Made by a program: the position numbers and the translations under genes. A stretch of DNA of 64,000 nucleotides from an uncultured Alphaproteobacteria bacterium (lineage in GTDB: Bacteria; Pseudomonadota; Alphaproteobacteria; HIMB59). The stretch is taken from positions 221,642 through 285,641 of the forward strand of contig CACBDV010000002.1 of the NCBI GenBank assembly GCA_902538085.1, written 5' to 3'. The notes under the pieces are model-generated. The model had not been told where the DNA came from, ran no database searches, and worked only from the letters and a program-made list of their open reading frames with translations. Each line of letters starts with the position of its first letter. Position 1 is the stretch's first letter. Shown here in pieces: positions 25,937 to 34,490 of the stretch.

Positions 25937-27769
25937 TTGATATCTTATTTAGGTAATAGCATTATTTTTATTTCGTTAGTGATAACTATTTTATTTTATA
26001 TAAATTTATTAAAAAAAATAATTCCATCAACTACTTTAGTTTTTAAAATAATTTATATTATAAACCTCATTCCATTTGGTCTTTTAGTATATGCATTTTC
26101 AGTTTCAGATTTCACTTTATTGAACGTAGTCGAAAATTCTTATGTTGACGATCCTTTTTTTTATAAAGTGACATCTGCTTGGGGTAGTCATGAGGGATCA
26201 ATTTTATTATGGGTTTTTTTAATTAACCTATTTGGAGTTTTTTTCCTTCACAAAAATCAAACTGTTGAGATTCATAAAAATATATTATTTATATCAACTT
26301 TATTTATTCTTTATGTAGTAATTAGTTCAAATCCATTTACTTATGTAGAAGCAAATGAAAATGTTTTAGGCTTGGGTCTGAATCCAATCTTGCAACATTT
26401 TTTATTTGTAATTCATCCACCAACATTGTTCTTGGGATATATTGGTTTAATTATACCTTTTGTGATATCTGCGCATATGCTAATTAATAAAAATTTTTCA
26501 GAAAAATTATTTAAAGAAATGTTAATTTGGTCAAAAATTTCATGGTTTTTTTTAACTGGAGGAATAGTTTTAGGATCTTATTGGGCCTATTCAGAACTAG
26601 GATGGGGAGGCTGGTGGTTTTGGGATCCAGTAGAAAACATCTCGTTAATCCCATGGTTATTAAATACTGCCTTGATACATTCCCTTCAAGTTTCAATCAA
26701 AAGTAACCAACTAAAATTATGGAGCCTAAATTTAGGGCTGTACTGTTTCATTGCATCAGTGTTCGGAACTTTTTTAGTTCGTTCAAATTTAATTGTATCC
26801 GTTCATAGTTTTGCCTCAGATCCACTTAGAGGATTATTTTTGATTATTATAATCACATATTTGCTAGCTATGACAGTAAGGCTAAATATTAAAAGTATTT
26901 CTAATTTCAATGAGGACTCTTTTAATTTAATTAGCAGAGAAAGTTTTCTTTTATTAAATAATATATTTTTTATTTGTTCTGCACTCGTTGTCTTCATTGG
27001 AACAGTTTATCCATTGTTTAGCGAAATGATTCTTAAAACATCAGTGTCAGTAGGTGCACCATATTATAATTTCGCATTTAATTTGTTATTAGCACCATTA
27101 ATTTTATTCATGGCGTTTGCACCACATATAAATTGGGGAAAACATGAAAAAAAAGATAAACAAATACCTTATATAATAGTTTTTTCATTATTGATTTGCT
27201 TGGTATCCTATTATTTTTCAAATAATTTTTATTTTGCGCTTAGTGTATTTATTACAGTTCCATTATTTTTGAAAAGTATTTTAGTTTTAAAAAATAATTT
27301 TAGAAAAAATATAAGTTTTTATTCTCAGTGGCTGGCACATTTAAGTATTGGTTTTTTTATTATCGCAGCTGTATATACAGAACAATTTGACTACGAAGAA
27401 AATCTACTATTTGAAAAAGAGTCCACTAATGAAATAAAATTACAAAATAATAAAACTGCAATAATTAAAAATATTAAAGACGAAAAATTCCAAAATTATC
27501 AAAGAATATCAGTGGACTTATTAATTTCTGATGGGCAAAAAGAAAAAGAGCTCTCGCCTTCAAAAAATATCTACCAACCCTCAGGGCAAGTCACAAATGA
27601 GGTGAGTACTACAAATAAACTCTTTAGTCAATATTATGCAACAATATCAACAATTGAGAGCAATAAGGTTGGGATCAATTTAGTATATAAACCATTTATA
27701 AATTTATTATGGTTAAGTGCATTTATGCTTGTATTTTCGATATTTTTATCTGTTGTTAAAAAACGATGA
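25937..27769 (+). CDS. ccmF: Heme lyase CcmF
   Basis: A 610-residue polytopic membrane protein that, with CcmH, attaches heme to CXXCH cysteines. The WWD domain GWGGWWFWDPVENISLIPW is intact, and heme-ligand histidines appear in FVIHPPTLF and VHSFASDP. Also AWGSHEGSILLW. A TTG start follows directly on the ccmE stop. The periplasmic C-terminal portion is about 40 residues shorter than in E. coli CcmF. Confidence 0.95.
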   Translation: MISYLGNSIIFISLVITILFYINLLKKIIPSTTLVFKIIYIINLIPFGLLVYAFSVSDFTLLNVVENSYVDDPFFYKVTSAWGSHEGSILLWVFLINLFGVFFLHKNQTVEIHKNILFISTLFILYVVISSNPFTYVEANENVLGLGLNPILQHFLFVIHPPTLFLGYIGLIIPFVISAHMLINKNFSEKLFKEMLIWSKISWFFLTGGIVLGSYWAYSELGWGGWWFWDPVENISLIPWLLNTALIHSLQVSIKSNQLKLWSLNLGLYCFIASVFGTFLVRSNLIVSVHSFASDPLRGLFLIIIITYLLAMTVRLNIKSISNFNEDSFNLISRESFLLLNNIFFICSALVVFIGTVYPLFSEMILKTSVSVGAPYYNFAFNLLLAPLILFMAFAPHINWGKHEKKDKQIPYIIVFSLLICLVSYYFSNNFYFALSVFITVPLFLKSILVLKNNFRKNISFYSQWLAHLSIGFFIIAAVYTEQFDYEENLLFEKESTNEIKLQNNKTAIIKNIKDEKFQNYQRISVDLLISDGQKEKELSPSKNIYQPSGQVTNEVSTTNKLFSQYYATISTIESNKVGINLVYKPFINLLWLSAFMLVFSIFLSVVKKR

Positions 27770-28248
27770 AGAGGCATCTATTATTACCTATAGTTGGATT
27801 AATAGTGTTAGTTGTAAGTGTTATATTTTACTTTAATAAATCAACAAACAAAAATAATTCAATAGATGAGGTATCGAGTTTAATATTTGAAACACCAGAC
27901 TTTTACAACAATAAGTTAATTAATGAAAATACATTAGGTGAATTTTACATTGTTAATTTTTTTGCCTCTTGGTGTAAGCCATGCTTATTAGAGCACCCTT
28001 TGTTAATGGAAATGAAAAAAAAAGGCATAAAAATTATTGGTATTAATTTTCGAGATGATGAAGAGAATTTTAAGGAGTGGATTAATGAACATGGAAATCC
28101 TTTTGAATACATTTTAAGAGATGATGGCACCATCGCTTATGAGATGGGTTTAATAGGTGTTCCAGAGACATTTTTTATTGTCAATAAAATGACTCAAAAA
28201 AAGATACAAGGGCCTTTATTTTATGAAGATGTCGAAAAATATTTATAA
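27766..28248 (+). CDS. ccmG: Thioredoxin-like CcmG/DsbE
   Basis: A 160-residue periplasmic thiol-disulfide oxidoreductase with an N-terminal membrane anchor (about 5-22). It keeps apocytochrome or CcmH cysteines reduced. The active site is FFASWCKPCLLEHP (WCxPC), and VPETFFIVN includes the conserved cis-Pro. It overlaps ccmF by 4 bases and ccmH by 26. Confidence 0.95.
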   Translation: MKRHLLLPIVGLIVLVVSVIFYFNKSTNKNNSIDEVSSLIFETPDFYNNKLINENTLGEFYIVNFFASWCKPCLLEHPLLMEMKKKGIKIIGINFRDDEENFKEWINEHGNPFEYILRDDGTIAYEMGLIGVPETFFIVNKMTQKKIQGPLFYEDVEKYL

Positions 28249-28594
28249 ACTAATTATACCATTTTTAATTATTCATATATCTATAATTAGCTTTGCTGGT
28301 GTAAATGAACTAAGTGATTATTACAAAACAATCAGATGTTTAGTTTGCGAGGGTCAGAGCATTCAAGAGTCTGATACAGAGTTTGCAATAAATTTAAAAG
28401 AACAAATTCAAAAAAAATATAGCTCTGGAATATCCATTGAGGAAATTAATCAAGAACTAATCAAAATTTATGGTGAAGAAATATCTTTTAATCCACCTAA
28501 AAATCACATACTACTTTGGGGGACTCCTTTGATTGTGCTAATAATTATTTTTATATTTATTAGAAATAAAATTAGATTTTTTAAAAGAGAATAA
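28223..28594 (+). CDS. ccmH: Cytochrome c maturation protein CcmH
   Basis: A 123-residue thiol protein that binds apocytochrome. N-terminal signal or anchor (about 7-25), the redox motif IRCLVCEGQSIQESD (CxxC) near residue 40, and a C-terminal membrane span (about 97-115) after ISFNPPKNHILLWGTP. No CcmI-like (NrfG/TPR) partner follows, so this is the last ccm gene here. It converges on the permease gene with about 20 bases between. Confidence 0.93.
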   Translation: MKMSKNIYKLIIPFLIIHISIISFAGVNELSDYYKTIRCLVCEGQSIQESDTEFAINLKEQIQKKYSSGISIEEINQELIKIYGEEISFNPPKNHILLWGTPLIVLIIIFIFIRNKIRFFKRE

Positions 28595-28613
28595 AATGAG
28601 TTATTTGAACAAC

Positions 28614-29459
28614 TTATCTAATCAAATTGTACTTATTAAACCTCAATCTTTTTCTCTCGTTAGTTGGTAAATGTTTATTCAGTCTTCTATTTATTAAGCT
28701 AAATAAACCAATTATCAATAATGTTAATAAAATAAAGTAAAAGCCAACAATTGGATAAGGAATAAAAGGATTAAAGGTTTTATCAGCGAAATAACTGGCA
28801 TAATAAATCGCATCTCCTTTTTGTTGCCACGCTGGAAAACCAGTAAAAAATACCAGAGTTGTTGCATGGAACATAAAAATTGCTTCATTTGTGTAAGAGG
28901 GCCATGCCAAGCGGAGCATTGTTGGCCATATAATACGTCTGAATTTTTTAATCCCTGTAAAACCAAACGCATCTGCTGACTCTAAATCTTGGCTTGGGAC
29001 AGCACGCAACGCTCCGTAAAAAATCTCTCCTGCATAAGCAGAAGTATTAAAAAATAAAACAATTAAAGCTCCTAACCATGCTTTAGTAAGCCAACGCGTT
29101 TCAACTGTAACAACAAGAAATCCTAGATCAATATCAAATCCTAATCTTGGTAAAATAACAAATAGATCATATGCAAAGAAAAATTGAATAAATAAAGGAG
29201 AGCCTCTAAAAATAAAAATAAATAATCTACAAGGGGCGCTAAATAGAGGTAGATTTGAATTTTTACCTAAAGCCAGAACGGTTGCAAAGAAAAATCCAAG
29301 GAGTAATGCAAAAACAGCAAAATATATGTTCCAAATCATTCCAGAACCAATTAATACAAATTGTTCGCAAAGTGTTATGTCAGATTTTGGTAAAAGTCGC
29401 TCTCCATAACCTATAGATCTAAGGCCATAATCAGACAGTGATTGAAAACAACTCGACAT
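28614..29459 (-). CDS. Polar amino-acid ABC transporter permease (HisM/ArtM type)
   Basis: A 281-residue inner-membrane permease with about five spans. The EAA-type cytoplasmic loop is GALRAVPSQDLESADAFGFT followed by FRRIIWPTMLRLAWPSY. FRGSPLFIQFF near residue 100 is typical of the HisMQ group. It starts on the base where the other permease gene stops. Together with that permease, the binding protein and the plus-strand ATPase it can form a complete importer for basic or opine-like amino acids; the substrate is not readable from sequence. Confidence 0.88.
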   Translation of the reverse strand: MSSCFQSLSDYGLRSIGYGERLLPKSDITLCEQFVLIGSGMIWNIYFAVFALLLGFFFATVLALGKNSNLPLFSAPCRLFIFIFRGSPLFIQFFFAYDLFVILPRLGFDIDLGFLVVTVETRWLTKAWLGALIVLFFNTSAYAGEIFYGALRAVPSQDLESADAFGFTGIKKFRRIIWPTMLRLAWPSYTNEAIFMFHATTLVFFTGFPAWQQKGDAIYYASYFADKTFNPFIPYPIVGFYFILLTLLIIGLFSLINRRLNKHLPTNERKRLRFNKYNLIR

Positions 29460-30325
29460 CAGCTAGCCTTACCTGCCATAGTGGCTTGTCCTTTAGAAAG
29501 TCGAGCTGATATTTTATCTAATACAGATTGGGACAAGTAAGTTAATGATAAATAAAAAATCATTAGTACTCCAAAATACCAAGCTCGCCAATCAGGATGA
29601 GGATACTCATACACACCCGTTTTGATTCCACCTAATTCTTTAGCCCAGTAAACTATATCTTCAATGCCAAGGAGAAATAGAAGTGGGGTTGCTTTAATTA
29701 AAATCATCCACAAATTAGATAGACCTGGTAACGCGTAAATCCACATTTGTGGTATGAGAATTCTTCTAAAAACTTGCCTCTGAGAAAATCCGTAAGCCTC
29801 TCCTGTTTCTATTTGAGATTTTGGAACTGCAGTCATAGCTCCAGACAAAACGTTGCCAGCAAAAGCTCCGAAAACAAAGCCAAAAGCAAGTAAAGCCAGA
29901 GAAAATCCATAAATATCGTGCACCCACTCGCTAGCTGTGTTTAAGGGAAGTTTCGCAGCTGCACAAACGACAAAATCATTACCTTGCCTAATAGGCTCAG
30001 TAACATCAGAACATAAAACTTTATGACGCAAATATTCAAATGCTTGATCAAGTGCTATTGGAATAAATAAAAAGAAAACAATATCTGGAATGCCTCTAAT
30101 CATAGCAAGATACCCTTTTCCTAAAGAGCGGATAATACTTAAAGAGGATCTTGTAGCAGTTGCGCCTGCAAAACCAAATGCCATTGCTAATGGAGCAGCT
30201 AAAGAGAGCAGGCCTATAACAACTAAAAAAGAAAAGTAAAATGACATATGTTTTGCTGTGGTGACATAACATGATAGCCACATAAATCCCTCTAATGTTT
30301 TAGGGTCTACACAATAACTAAACAT
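29459..30325 (-). CDS. Polar amino-acid ABC transporter permease (HisQ/ArtQ type)
   Basis: A 288-residue permease with the EAA loop GAMTAVPKSQIETGEAYGFS followed by FRRILIPQMWIYALPG. MIRGIPDIVFFLFIPIAL is the HisQ-group segment. It contains a larger than usual periplasmic insertion (about 100-145) with cysteines. It overlaps the FAD oxidase gene by 8 bases upstream and the second permease by one base downstream, so all three are one transcript. Confidence 0.88.
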   Translation of the reverse strand: MFSYCVDPKTLEGFMWLSCYVTTAKHMSFYFSFLVVIGLLSLAAPLAMAFGFAGATATRSSLSIIRSLGKGYLAMIRGIPDIVFFLFIPIALDQAFEYLRHKVLCSDVTEPIRQGNDFVVCAAAKLPLNTASEWVHDIYGFSLALLAFGFVFGAFAGNVLSGAMTAVPKSQIETGEAYGFSQRQVFRRILIPQMWIYALPGLSNLWMILIKATPLLFLLGIEDIVYWAKELGGIKTGVYEYPHPDWRAWYFGVLMIFYLSLTYLSQSVLDKISARLSKGQATMAGKAS

Positions 30326-31412
30326 TTTGAAATTCTTCTTGTGTAACTATTTTTTGAGGGGAAAAATCTCGAATTAAATTATTTCTTTTTCCCGTTAAAA
30401 CTTCATCTATTCCAAGCTTGCCAGCCAAAGGTGCATTAGTTATACCTGAATGCATAACTGCTAAATAAATACCATTTAATTTTTCACCTTTTTGATTTAC
30501 AAGACGTCCGATTTTCGGTCTTCCATCAACTGGTAATGGACGTTTGCCAAGTGTAAAGTGATCTAAAATCATATCGCCATTATAGTTAAGCCTGGTTGAC
30601 ATGTCTTGGATAAGTTTTTCAGCAGTATCGTAAATATTTTCTTCTTTGCTCGAGTCATCGTCAAATTTTCCACCTATTATCAATCTTCCTTTATCATCTT
30701 GTCTTGCATGGAAATCAAAGCCTGTAATTGGGTATTTTAATAATGGGGGTAATGGTTTTGTATAAACTAGTAAACCTAAACTTGAATTCATTTCATAAGG
30801 AATATTAATTGTTGATAATAATTTAGGAGCACCAAGTCCGGCAGTTATGATTACCTCATCATCATTAATAATTTCATCATCGGTTTTTACACCAATGACA
30901 TTGTTATTTTCGCATACTATCTCTTTTACGTTAGTTTCTATTATTTTTGATCCACTAGTTTTGAAAAGTTCTCTTGTTGCTTTAACACCATCTATGGCCA
31001 AATCATCAGCACCAAAGCATGCAATGGGCGGAATATTTATTAAGTAAGGTAAATGTTTTTTTAGTTCAGATTTAGTTGATATTTTCACCGATTGCCGCCA
31101 ACTTTGATGTTGCCTGATAGTTTGCTGAAGCTCTTTCTCTTCTTGGTCCCAAATAAATGCGCCTTTTGATGTATAATTTAAGTTTGGGATATAATTTATT
31201 AATTTTTGCCAGTAATTTAAATTAGCTAAACGAAAAATAGCATAGCTTTTATCATTACTTGCATATCCATTCACCCAACCCCAGGTATTTGAAGTGGCTT
31301 GGTTCCTATCACCTGGTAAATGTGATGATAAAACAGTTATCTTATCTACACCATTTTGATAGGCATGATAAGCAAAGGATGCTCCTACAATTCCTGCCCC
31401 AACTATAATCAT
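30318..31412 (-). CDS. FAD-dependent amino-acid/opine oxidase (DAO family)
   Basis: A 364-residue flavoprotein of the DAO (glycine/D-amino acid oxidase) superfamily. MIIVGAGIVGASFAYHAYQNG has the FAD GxGxxG dinucleotide loop. The C-terminal GRPKIGRLV and YLAVMHSGITNAPLAGKLG segments cover the flavin again. The family oxidises D- or N-substituted amino acids and sarcosine-like imino acids. Being co-transcribed with amino-acid permeases suggests that it processes the imported compound. No signal peptide, so it is cytosolic. Confidence 0.85.
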   Translation of the reverse strand: MIIVGAGIVGASFAYHAYQNGVDKITVLSSHLPGDRNQATSNTWGWVNGYASNDKSYAIFRLANLNYWQKLINYIPNLNYTSKGAFIWDQEEKELQQTIRQHQSWRQSVKISTKSELKKHLPYLINIPPIACFGADDLAIDGVKATRELFKTSGSKIIETNVKEIVCENNNVIGVKTDDEIINDDEVIITAGLGAPKLLSTINIPYEMNSSLGLLVYTKPLPPLLKYPITGFDFHARQDDKGRLIIGGKFDDDSSKEENIYDTAEKLIQDMSTRLNYNGDMILDHFTLGKRPLPVDGRPKIGRLVNQKGEKLNGIYLAVMHSGITNAPLAGKLGIDEVLTGKRNNLIRDFSPQKIVTQEEFQNV

Positions 31413-31472
31413 TTTAAGTTGGACTTTATATTATGTTTCAATGTTTATTGAGTGAATATTATAAAGAAAAAA

Positions 31473-31497
31473 AAGAGGACGGATATTCCGTCCTCTT
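31473..31497 (-). terminator. Terminator between binding-protein gene and oxidase/permease genes
   Basis: AAGAGGACGGA (31473-31483) pairs perfectly with TCCGTCCTCTT (31487-31497) around a 3-base loop, followed on the minus strand by a U-rich run. It sits 26 bases past the binding-protein stop and would lower expression of the genes beyond. Confidence 0.85.
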
Positions 31498-31522
31498 ATA
31501 TAAAAATTTAAATTAAATAATC

Positions 31523-32245
31523 TTAAAAAGTTGCAGCTTCAAAACCAAACCACTTTTTAATGAGAGCATTTAGTGATCCATCGTCTTTCATGGAGCTAAT
31601 AGCTGCATTCATTTTAGCTTTTAACTCTGTATCAGATTCACGGATACCCATTCCAACACCTCCGCCGATTGAAACTTCTCCAATGTTTGCAAATTCACCG
31701 TTTGACTCTGCAATAATTGATGCGAGGTAATCACCATCTGCTAAGACAGCGTCAGCTTCACCATTTTGCACTGCTGATATTGTTTCTTCTGCTGTTGCAA
31801 ATTCTACTAAAGTTGCTCCACTTTCAGCAACATAACCTGCCTGAATAGTAGCAGTTTGAGCAGCGATAACAGCGCTATCTACATCAATGTCTGCGCCACT
31901 CATTCCCATATATACTGATGGAGATGGTGGAAAATAATCTTGTGTAAAGTCAATCACCTCATCACGTTCTGCAGTAATTGACATACCAGCAATAATTGTA
32001 TCGTAGTTACCAGACACTAAATTAGGAATGATAGAGTCCCACTCGTTTATAACCCAAACGCAATCTAGATTTGCTCGAATACAAAGCATATCGCCAACAT
32101 CTTTTTCAAATCCGTCAACTTCGCCATTATCGTTAATAAAATTATATGGAGGATAAGCACCCTCTGTGCCCATTCTTACTGTTTCTGCGAAAGCAGAACC
32201 AAATAAAAAAAGCACAGCAAATGCTGATAGTATTATTTTTTTCAT
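31523..32245 (-). CDS. Periplasmic amino-acid-binding protein (family 3 SBP)
   Basis: A 240-residue solute-binding protein. A Sec signal peptide (MKKIILSAFAVLFLFGSAFA, cut near residue 20) precedes TVRMGTEGAYPPYNFINDNG and GFEKDVGDMLC, the usual family-3 opening. VSGNYDTIIAGMSITAERDE carries the Arg that holds the ligand carboxylate. The Cys pair matches the lysine/arginine/ornithine-binding group. RBS AAGGAG precedes the ATG. A strong terminator follows, then the oxidase and permease genes, so this protein is probably made in excess over them. Confidence 0.92.
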   Translation of the reverse strand: MKKIILSAFAVLFLFGSAFAETVRMGTEGAYPPYNFINDNGEVDGFEKDVGDMLCIRANLDCVWVINEWDSIIPNLVSGNYDTIIAGMSITAERDEVIDFTQDYFPPSPSVYMGMSGADIDVDSAVIAAQTATIQAGYVAESGATLVEFATAEETISAVQNGEADAVLADGDYLASIIAESNGEFANIGEVSIGGGVGMGIRESDTELKAKMNAAISSMKDDGSLNALIKKWFGFEAATF

Positions 32246-32357
32246 AATTTTCTCCTTGTTCTTCCTCTATTACTTCGAATAAATACTTAATAAAATATAA
32301 ACTAAAATAGAATAAATAGATAAACTTTTTATAGAAACGCTCTAAATATTTGTTTAA

Positions 32358-32738
32358 TTATGATGAATAGAACAAATCTGCGTTGATTATACTGCCGTTT
32401 TGAATATCAATATTTTGATAGCGGATATTTCCCTTAATTTTTGCTGTTGACTTAATATAGATATCTTTAGCTTGAATATCTCCATCAACTTCTCCCTCAA
32501 CTGTTATGGTATCTGCAGTAACAGTTCCCTTGACATAAGAGCCTGGTTTTAAATTGATAGTTTGTGACTTTATAGTGCCCGTTAAATGTCCAGAAAAATC
32601 TATATAGTCTGTGGACTCAAGAGAGCCATTAATTTTTATATCTTTCGCTAGAGTTGATTGGTTGATAGTACTATCGGTGTCAAACATAAATTCAGTTTTT
32701 ACTTCAGGTTTTTTTTCGCTAGATCCAAACAACGCCAT
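32358..32738 (-). CDS. Bactofilin
   Basis: A 126-residue bactofilin, a nucleotide-free polymer-forming cytoskeletal protein. The beta-helical core (about 22-118) shows the repeated hydrophobic-Gly pattern: IKINGSLESTDYIDFSGHLTG, here in parts IKINGSLES and IDFSGHLTGTIKS, then VKGTVTADTITVEGEVDGDI. Short polar termini flank it, which is usual. It overlaps a second bactofilin gene by one base; the two are probably co-polymerising or co-regulated paralogues. Roles in other bacteria include cell shape, stalk and chromosome-segregation scaffolding. Confidence 0.9.
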   Translation of the reverse strand: MALFGSSEKKPEVKTEFMFDTDSTINQSTLAKDIKINGSLESTDYIDFSGHLTGTIKSQTINLKPGSYVKGTVTADTITVEGEVDGDIQAKDIYIKSTAKIKGNIRYQNIDIQNGSIINADLFYSS

Positions 32739-33211
32739 TATTGATCAACCTCTTGATTTTCAATAATCTCATCTTCTTTAACTTCATCAGTAGAAACTGG
32801 TGAATAGGATTGGACAGTGCCCCTATGTCTTAGTGTGCCTTGGATTCTTGCACCATAACTTACTTTTAATGAAGCGTATTCAATTACTCCTTTAATGTTT
32901 GCAGAGTTATTAACGATCAAATAATCCTCTGAATTTATCTCACCATCAACACTTCCAGAAATGGTTATTTCTTGACCTGACATGTCTCCACTGAAAGCAC
33001 CTTTGCTGTTAATATTTATATTTGAAGATTTTAGAGTTCCTGTAAGAGTTCCAGAAATATCTGAAGTTTCTGCTCCTTCTATTCGTCCATTAACTCTAAC
33101 ACCGGAACCTATGTTTACAGCTTTAGCATCATTATCTATTGGATTAGATTGTATTTCATCACCTGATAAATCAGTGTTATTTTCGTTCATCTCAGTATTA
33201 TTCTCGTCCAT
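32738..33211 (-). CDS. Bactofilin
   Basis: A 157-residue bactofilin, first of the tandem pair. Acidic, Asn-rich N-terminus (1-32), core (about 33-125) with VNIGSGVRVNGRIEGAETSD and AFSGDMSGQEITISGSVDGE, and an acidic C-terminal tail of about 25 residues. Core repeats are clearly related to those of the neighbouring protein, so the pair arose by duplication with different tails. The two sit between the binding protein and the ATPase of an amino-acid importer, without an evident functional link. Confidence 0.9.
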   Translation of the reverse strand: MDENNTEMNENNTDLSGDEIQSNPIDNDAKAVNIGSGVRVNGRIEGAETSDISGTLTGTLKSSNININSKGAFSGDMSGQEITISGSVDGEINSEDYLIVNNSANIKGVIEYASLKVSYGARIQGTLRHRGTVQSYSPVSTDEVKEDEIIENQEVDQ

Positions 33212-33399
33212 ATAATTATCCTAACACAATCTAAATATTCATAAAATCTAAATAATTTTTTAAAAACATTGAATTGATTAGGTTTTTAGAACTAATAACT
33301 TAGATTATTATAAATTTAATATAATTTCACATAATAACTTTAAGATTTACTTTTTTTAGCAATATCTTTGGAATCGAAAAAATGAAATATTACTAAATT
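33212..33399. other. Divergent intergenic region of bactofilins and transporter ATPase
   Basis: About 190 bases, very AT-rich, with no reading frame of note. It must contain the promoters of the bactofilin pair (minus) and the ABC ATPase (plus). I see several TATAAT-like stretches but cannot choose among them. Confidence 0.5.
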
Positions 33400-34164
33400 A
33401 TGAAAATACTTGAGTTAAGTCAGTTGGAGAAAAAATTTGGTGAAAATAAAGTTCTAAAAGGCATTAATCTTGTAGCTAATAGAGGAGACGTTGTAAGTAT
33501 TATTGGAAGTTCTGGTTCAGGAAAAAGTACTATGCTTCGCTGCGTAAATTTTCTTGAAACACCTGATAGTGGAACAGTCAATGTTTGCGGTGAACTTATA
33601 AACTGTAGCGATGAAAATTTAAAAAAACCTAGTAAGAGTTTACAATTGAAAATTACTTCAATTAGAAAAAAGTTGGGTATGGTTTTTCAAAGTTTCAATT
33701 TGTGGTCCCACATGAATGTCTTAGATAACATAACTGAGGCTCCTGTAAATGTTTTAGGAATAGATAAAGCAGTTGCTGAAGAGGAGGCTATGACTCTATT
33801 AAAAAAAGTTGGAATCGCCGACAAAGCAAAAGAATATCCTTCTCATTTATCAGGAGGACAGCAACAAAGGGCAGCAATAGCCAGAGCGCTCGCCATTTCT
33901 CCAGAAATATTATTATTTGATGAACCGACATCATCTCTTGATCCAGAATTGGTGGATGAGGTCTTGTCTGTTATTCGTGCTTTAGCTGAGCAGGGAAAAA
34001 CAATGTTAGTTGTAACTCATGAGATGGAGTTTGCTCGAAAAGTTTCTAGTAATGTAATTTTTCTTCACGATGGTCTTGTGGAAGAAGAAGGACATCCTGA
34101 CACAGTTTTCACAAATCCCCAGTCAGAGCGTTGTAGGAATTTCTTATTTAATAGACGCGAATAA
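33400..34164 (+). CDS. Polar amino-acid ABC transporter ATPase (HisP/ArtP type)
   Basis: A 254-residue ATPase. Walker A GSSGSGKSTMLRCVNFLE (about residues 37-54), Q-loop GMVFQSFNLWSHMNVLDNI, signature LSGGQQQRAAIARAL and Walker B ILLFDEPTSSLDPELV are all intact, and TMLVVTHEMEFARKVSSNV is the HisP-group switch His. It lies 1.1 kb from the binding protein and on the opposite strand, but the matching family makes it the natural motor for that importer. Confidence 0.92.
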   Translation: MKILELSQLEKKFGENKVLKGINLVANRGDVVSIIGSSGSGKSTMLRCVNFLETPDSGTVNVCGELINCSDENLKKPSKSLQLKITSIRKKLGMVFQSFNLWSHMNVLDNITEAPVNVLGIDKAVAEEEAMTLLKKVGIADKAKEYPSHLSGGQQQRAAIARALAISPEILLFDEPTSSLDPELVDEVLSVIRALAEQGKTMLVVTHEMEFARKVSSNVIFLHDGLVEEEGHPDTVFTNPQSERCRNFLFNRRE

Positions 34165-34186
34165 TAATTTTTTATAATTTATCACA

Positions 34187-34471
34187 GTGAATTCATTACT
34201 ACTATTCTTGGTGAGGCTACTAGACTTTTACACACTTATTGTATTTTTTTATGTAGTCGTATCTTGGTTGTTTCACTTTAACATATTAAATAGTCAAAAT
34301 ATTTTTTTGTGGCGAGTTTTTGAAAGTTTTAAAAAACTAACTGATCCTCCCTTAAATTATATAAGAAGATATTTACCAAATTTAGGCGGCTTAGATATTT
34401 CACCAGTGCTTTTAATATTAATAATATACTTGTTTAAAGATTTACTGATTGAGTACTGGCCAAAAGGATAA
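34187..34471 (+). CDS. YggT-family membrane protein
   Basis: A 94-residue protein with two hydrophobic segments (about 3-28 and 70-88). The pattern LVRLLDFYTLIVFFYVVVSW followed by FKKLTDPPLNYIRRYLPNLG and LDISPVLLILIIY matches YggT/CCB3, a conserved family implicated in membrane and osmotic functions but not defined. GTG start. It is 22 bases after the ATPase and 19 bases before folD. Confidence 0.85.
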   Translation: MNSLLLFLVRLLDFYTLIVFFYVVVSWLFHFNILNSQNIFLWRVFESFKKLTDPPLNYIRRYLPNLGGLDISPVLLILIIYLFKDLLIEYWPKG

Positions 34472-34490
34472 TGATAAGGAGAATAAAAAA

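Noticed and set aside
28585..28670. Small frame after ccmH as a remnant of ccmI
   Set aside because: It gives 24 residues without resemblance to CcmI and runs into the convergent permease gene.
33400..34164. ABC ATPase as missing motor of the giant-protein export system
   Set aside because: It is a stand-alone HisP-type importer ATPase with no membrane or C39 domain, next to genes of an amino-acid importer.
34449..34490. N-terminal extension of FolD
   Set aside because: It overlaps yggT, and ATG 34491 has a good AAGGAG site and the normal FolD start.
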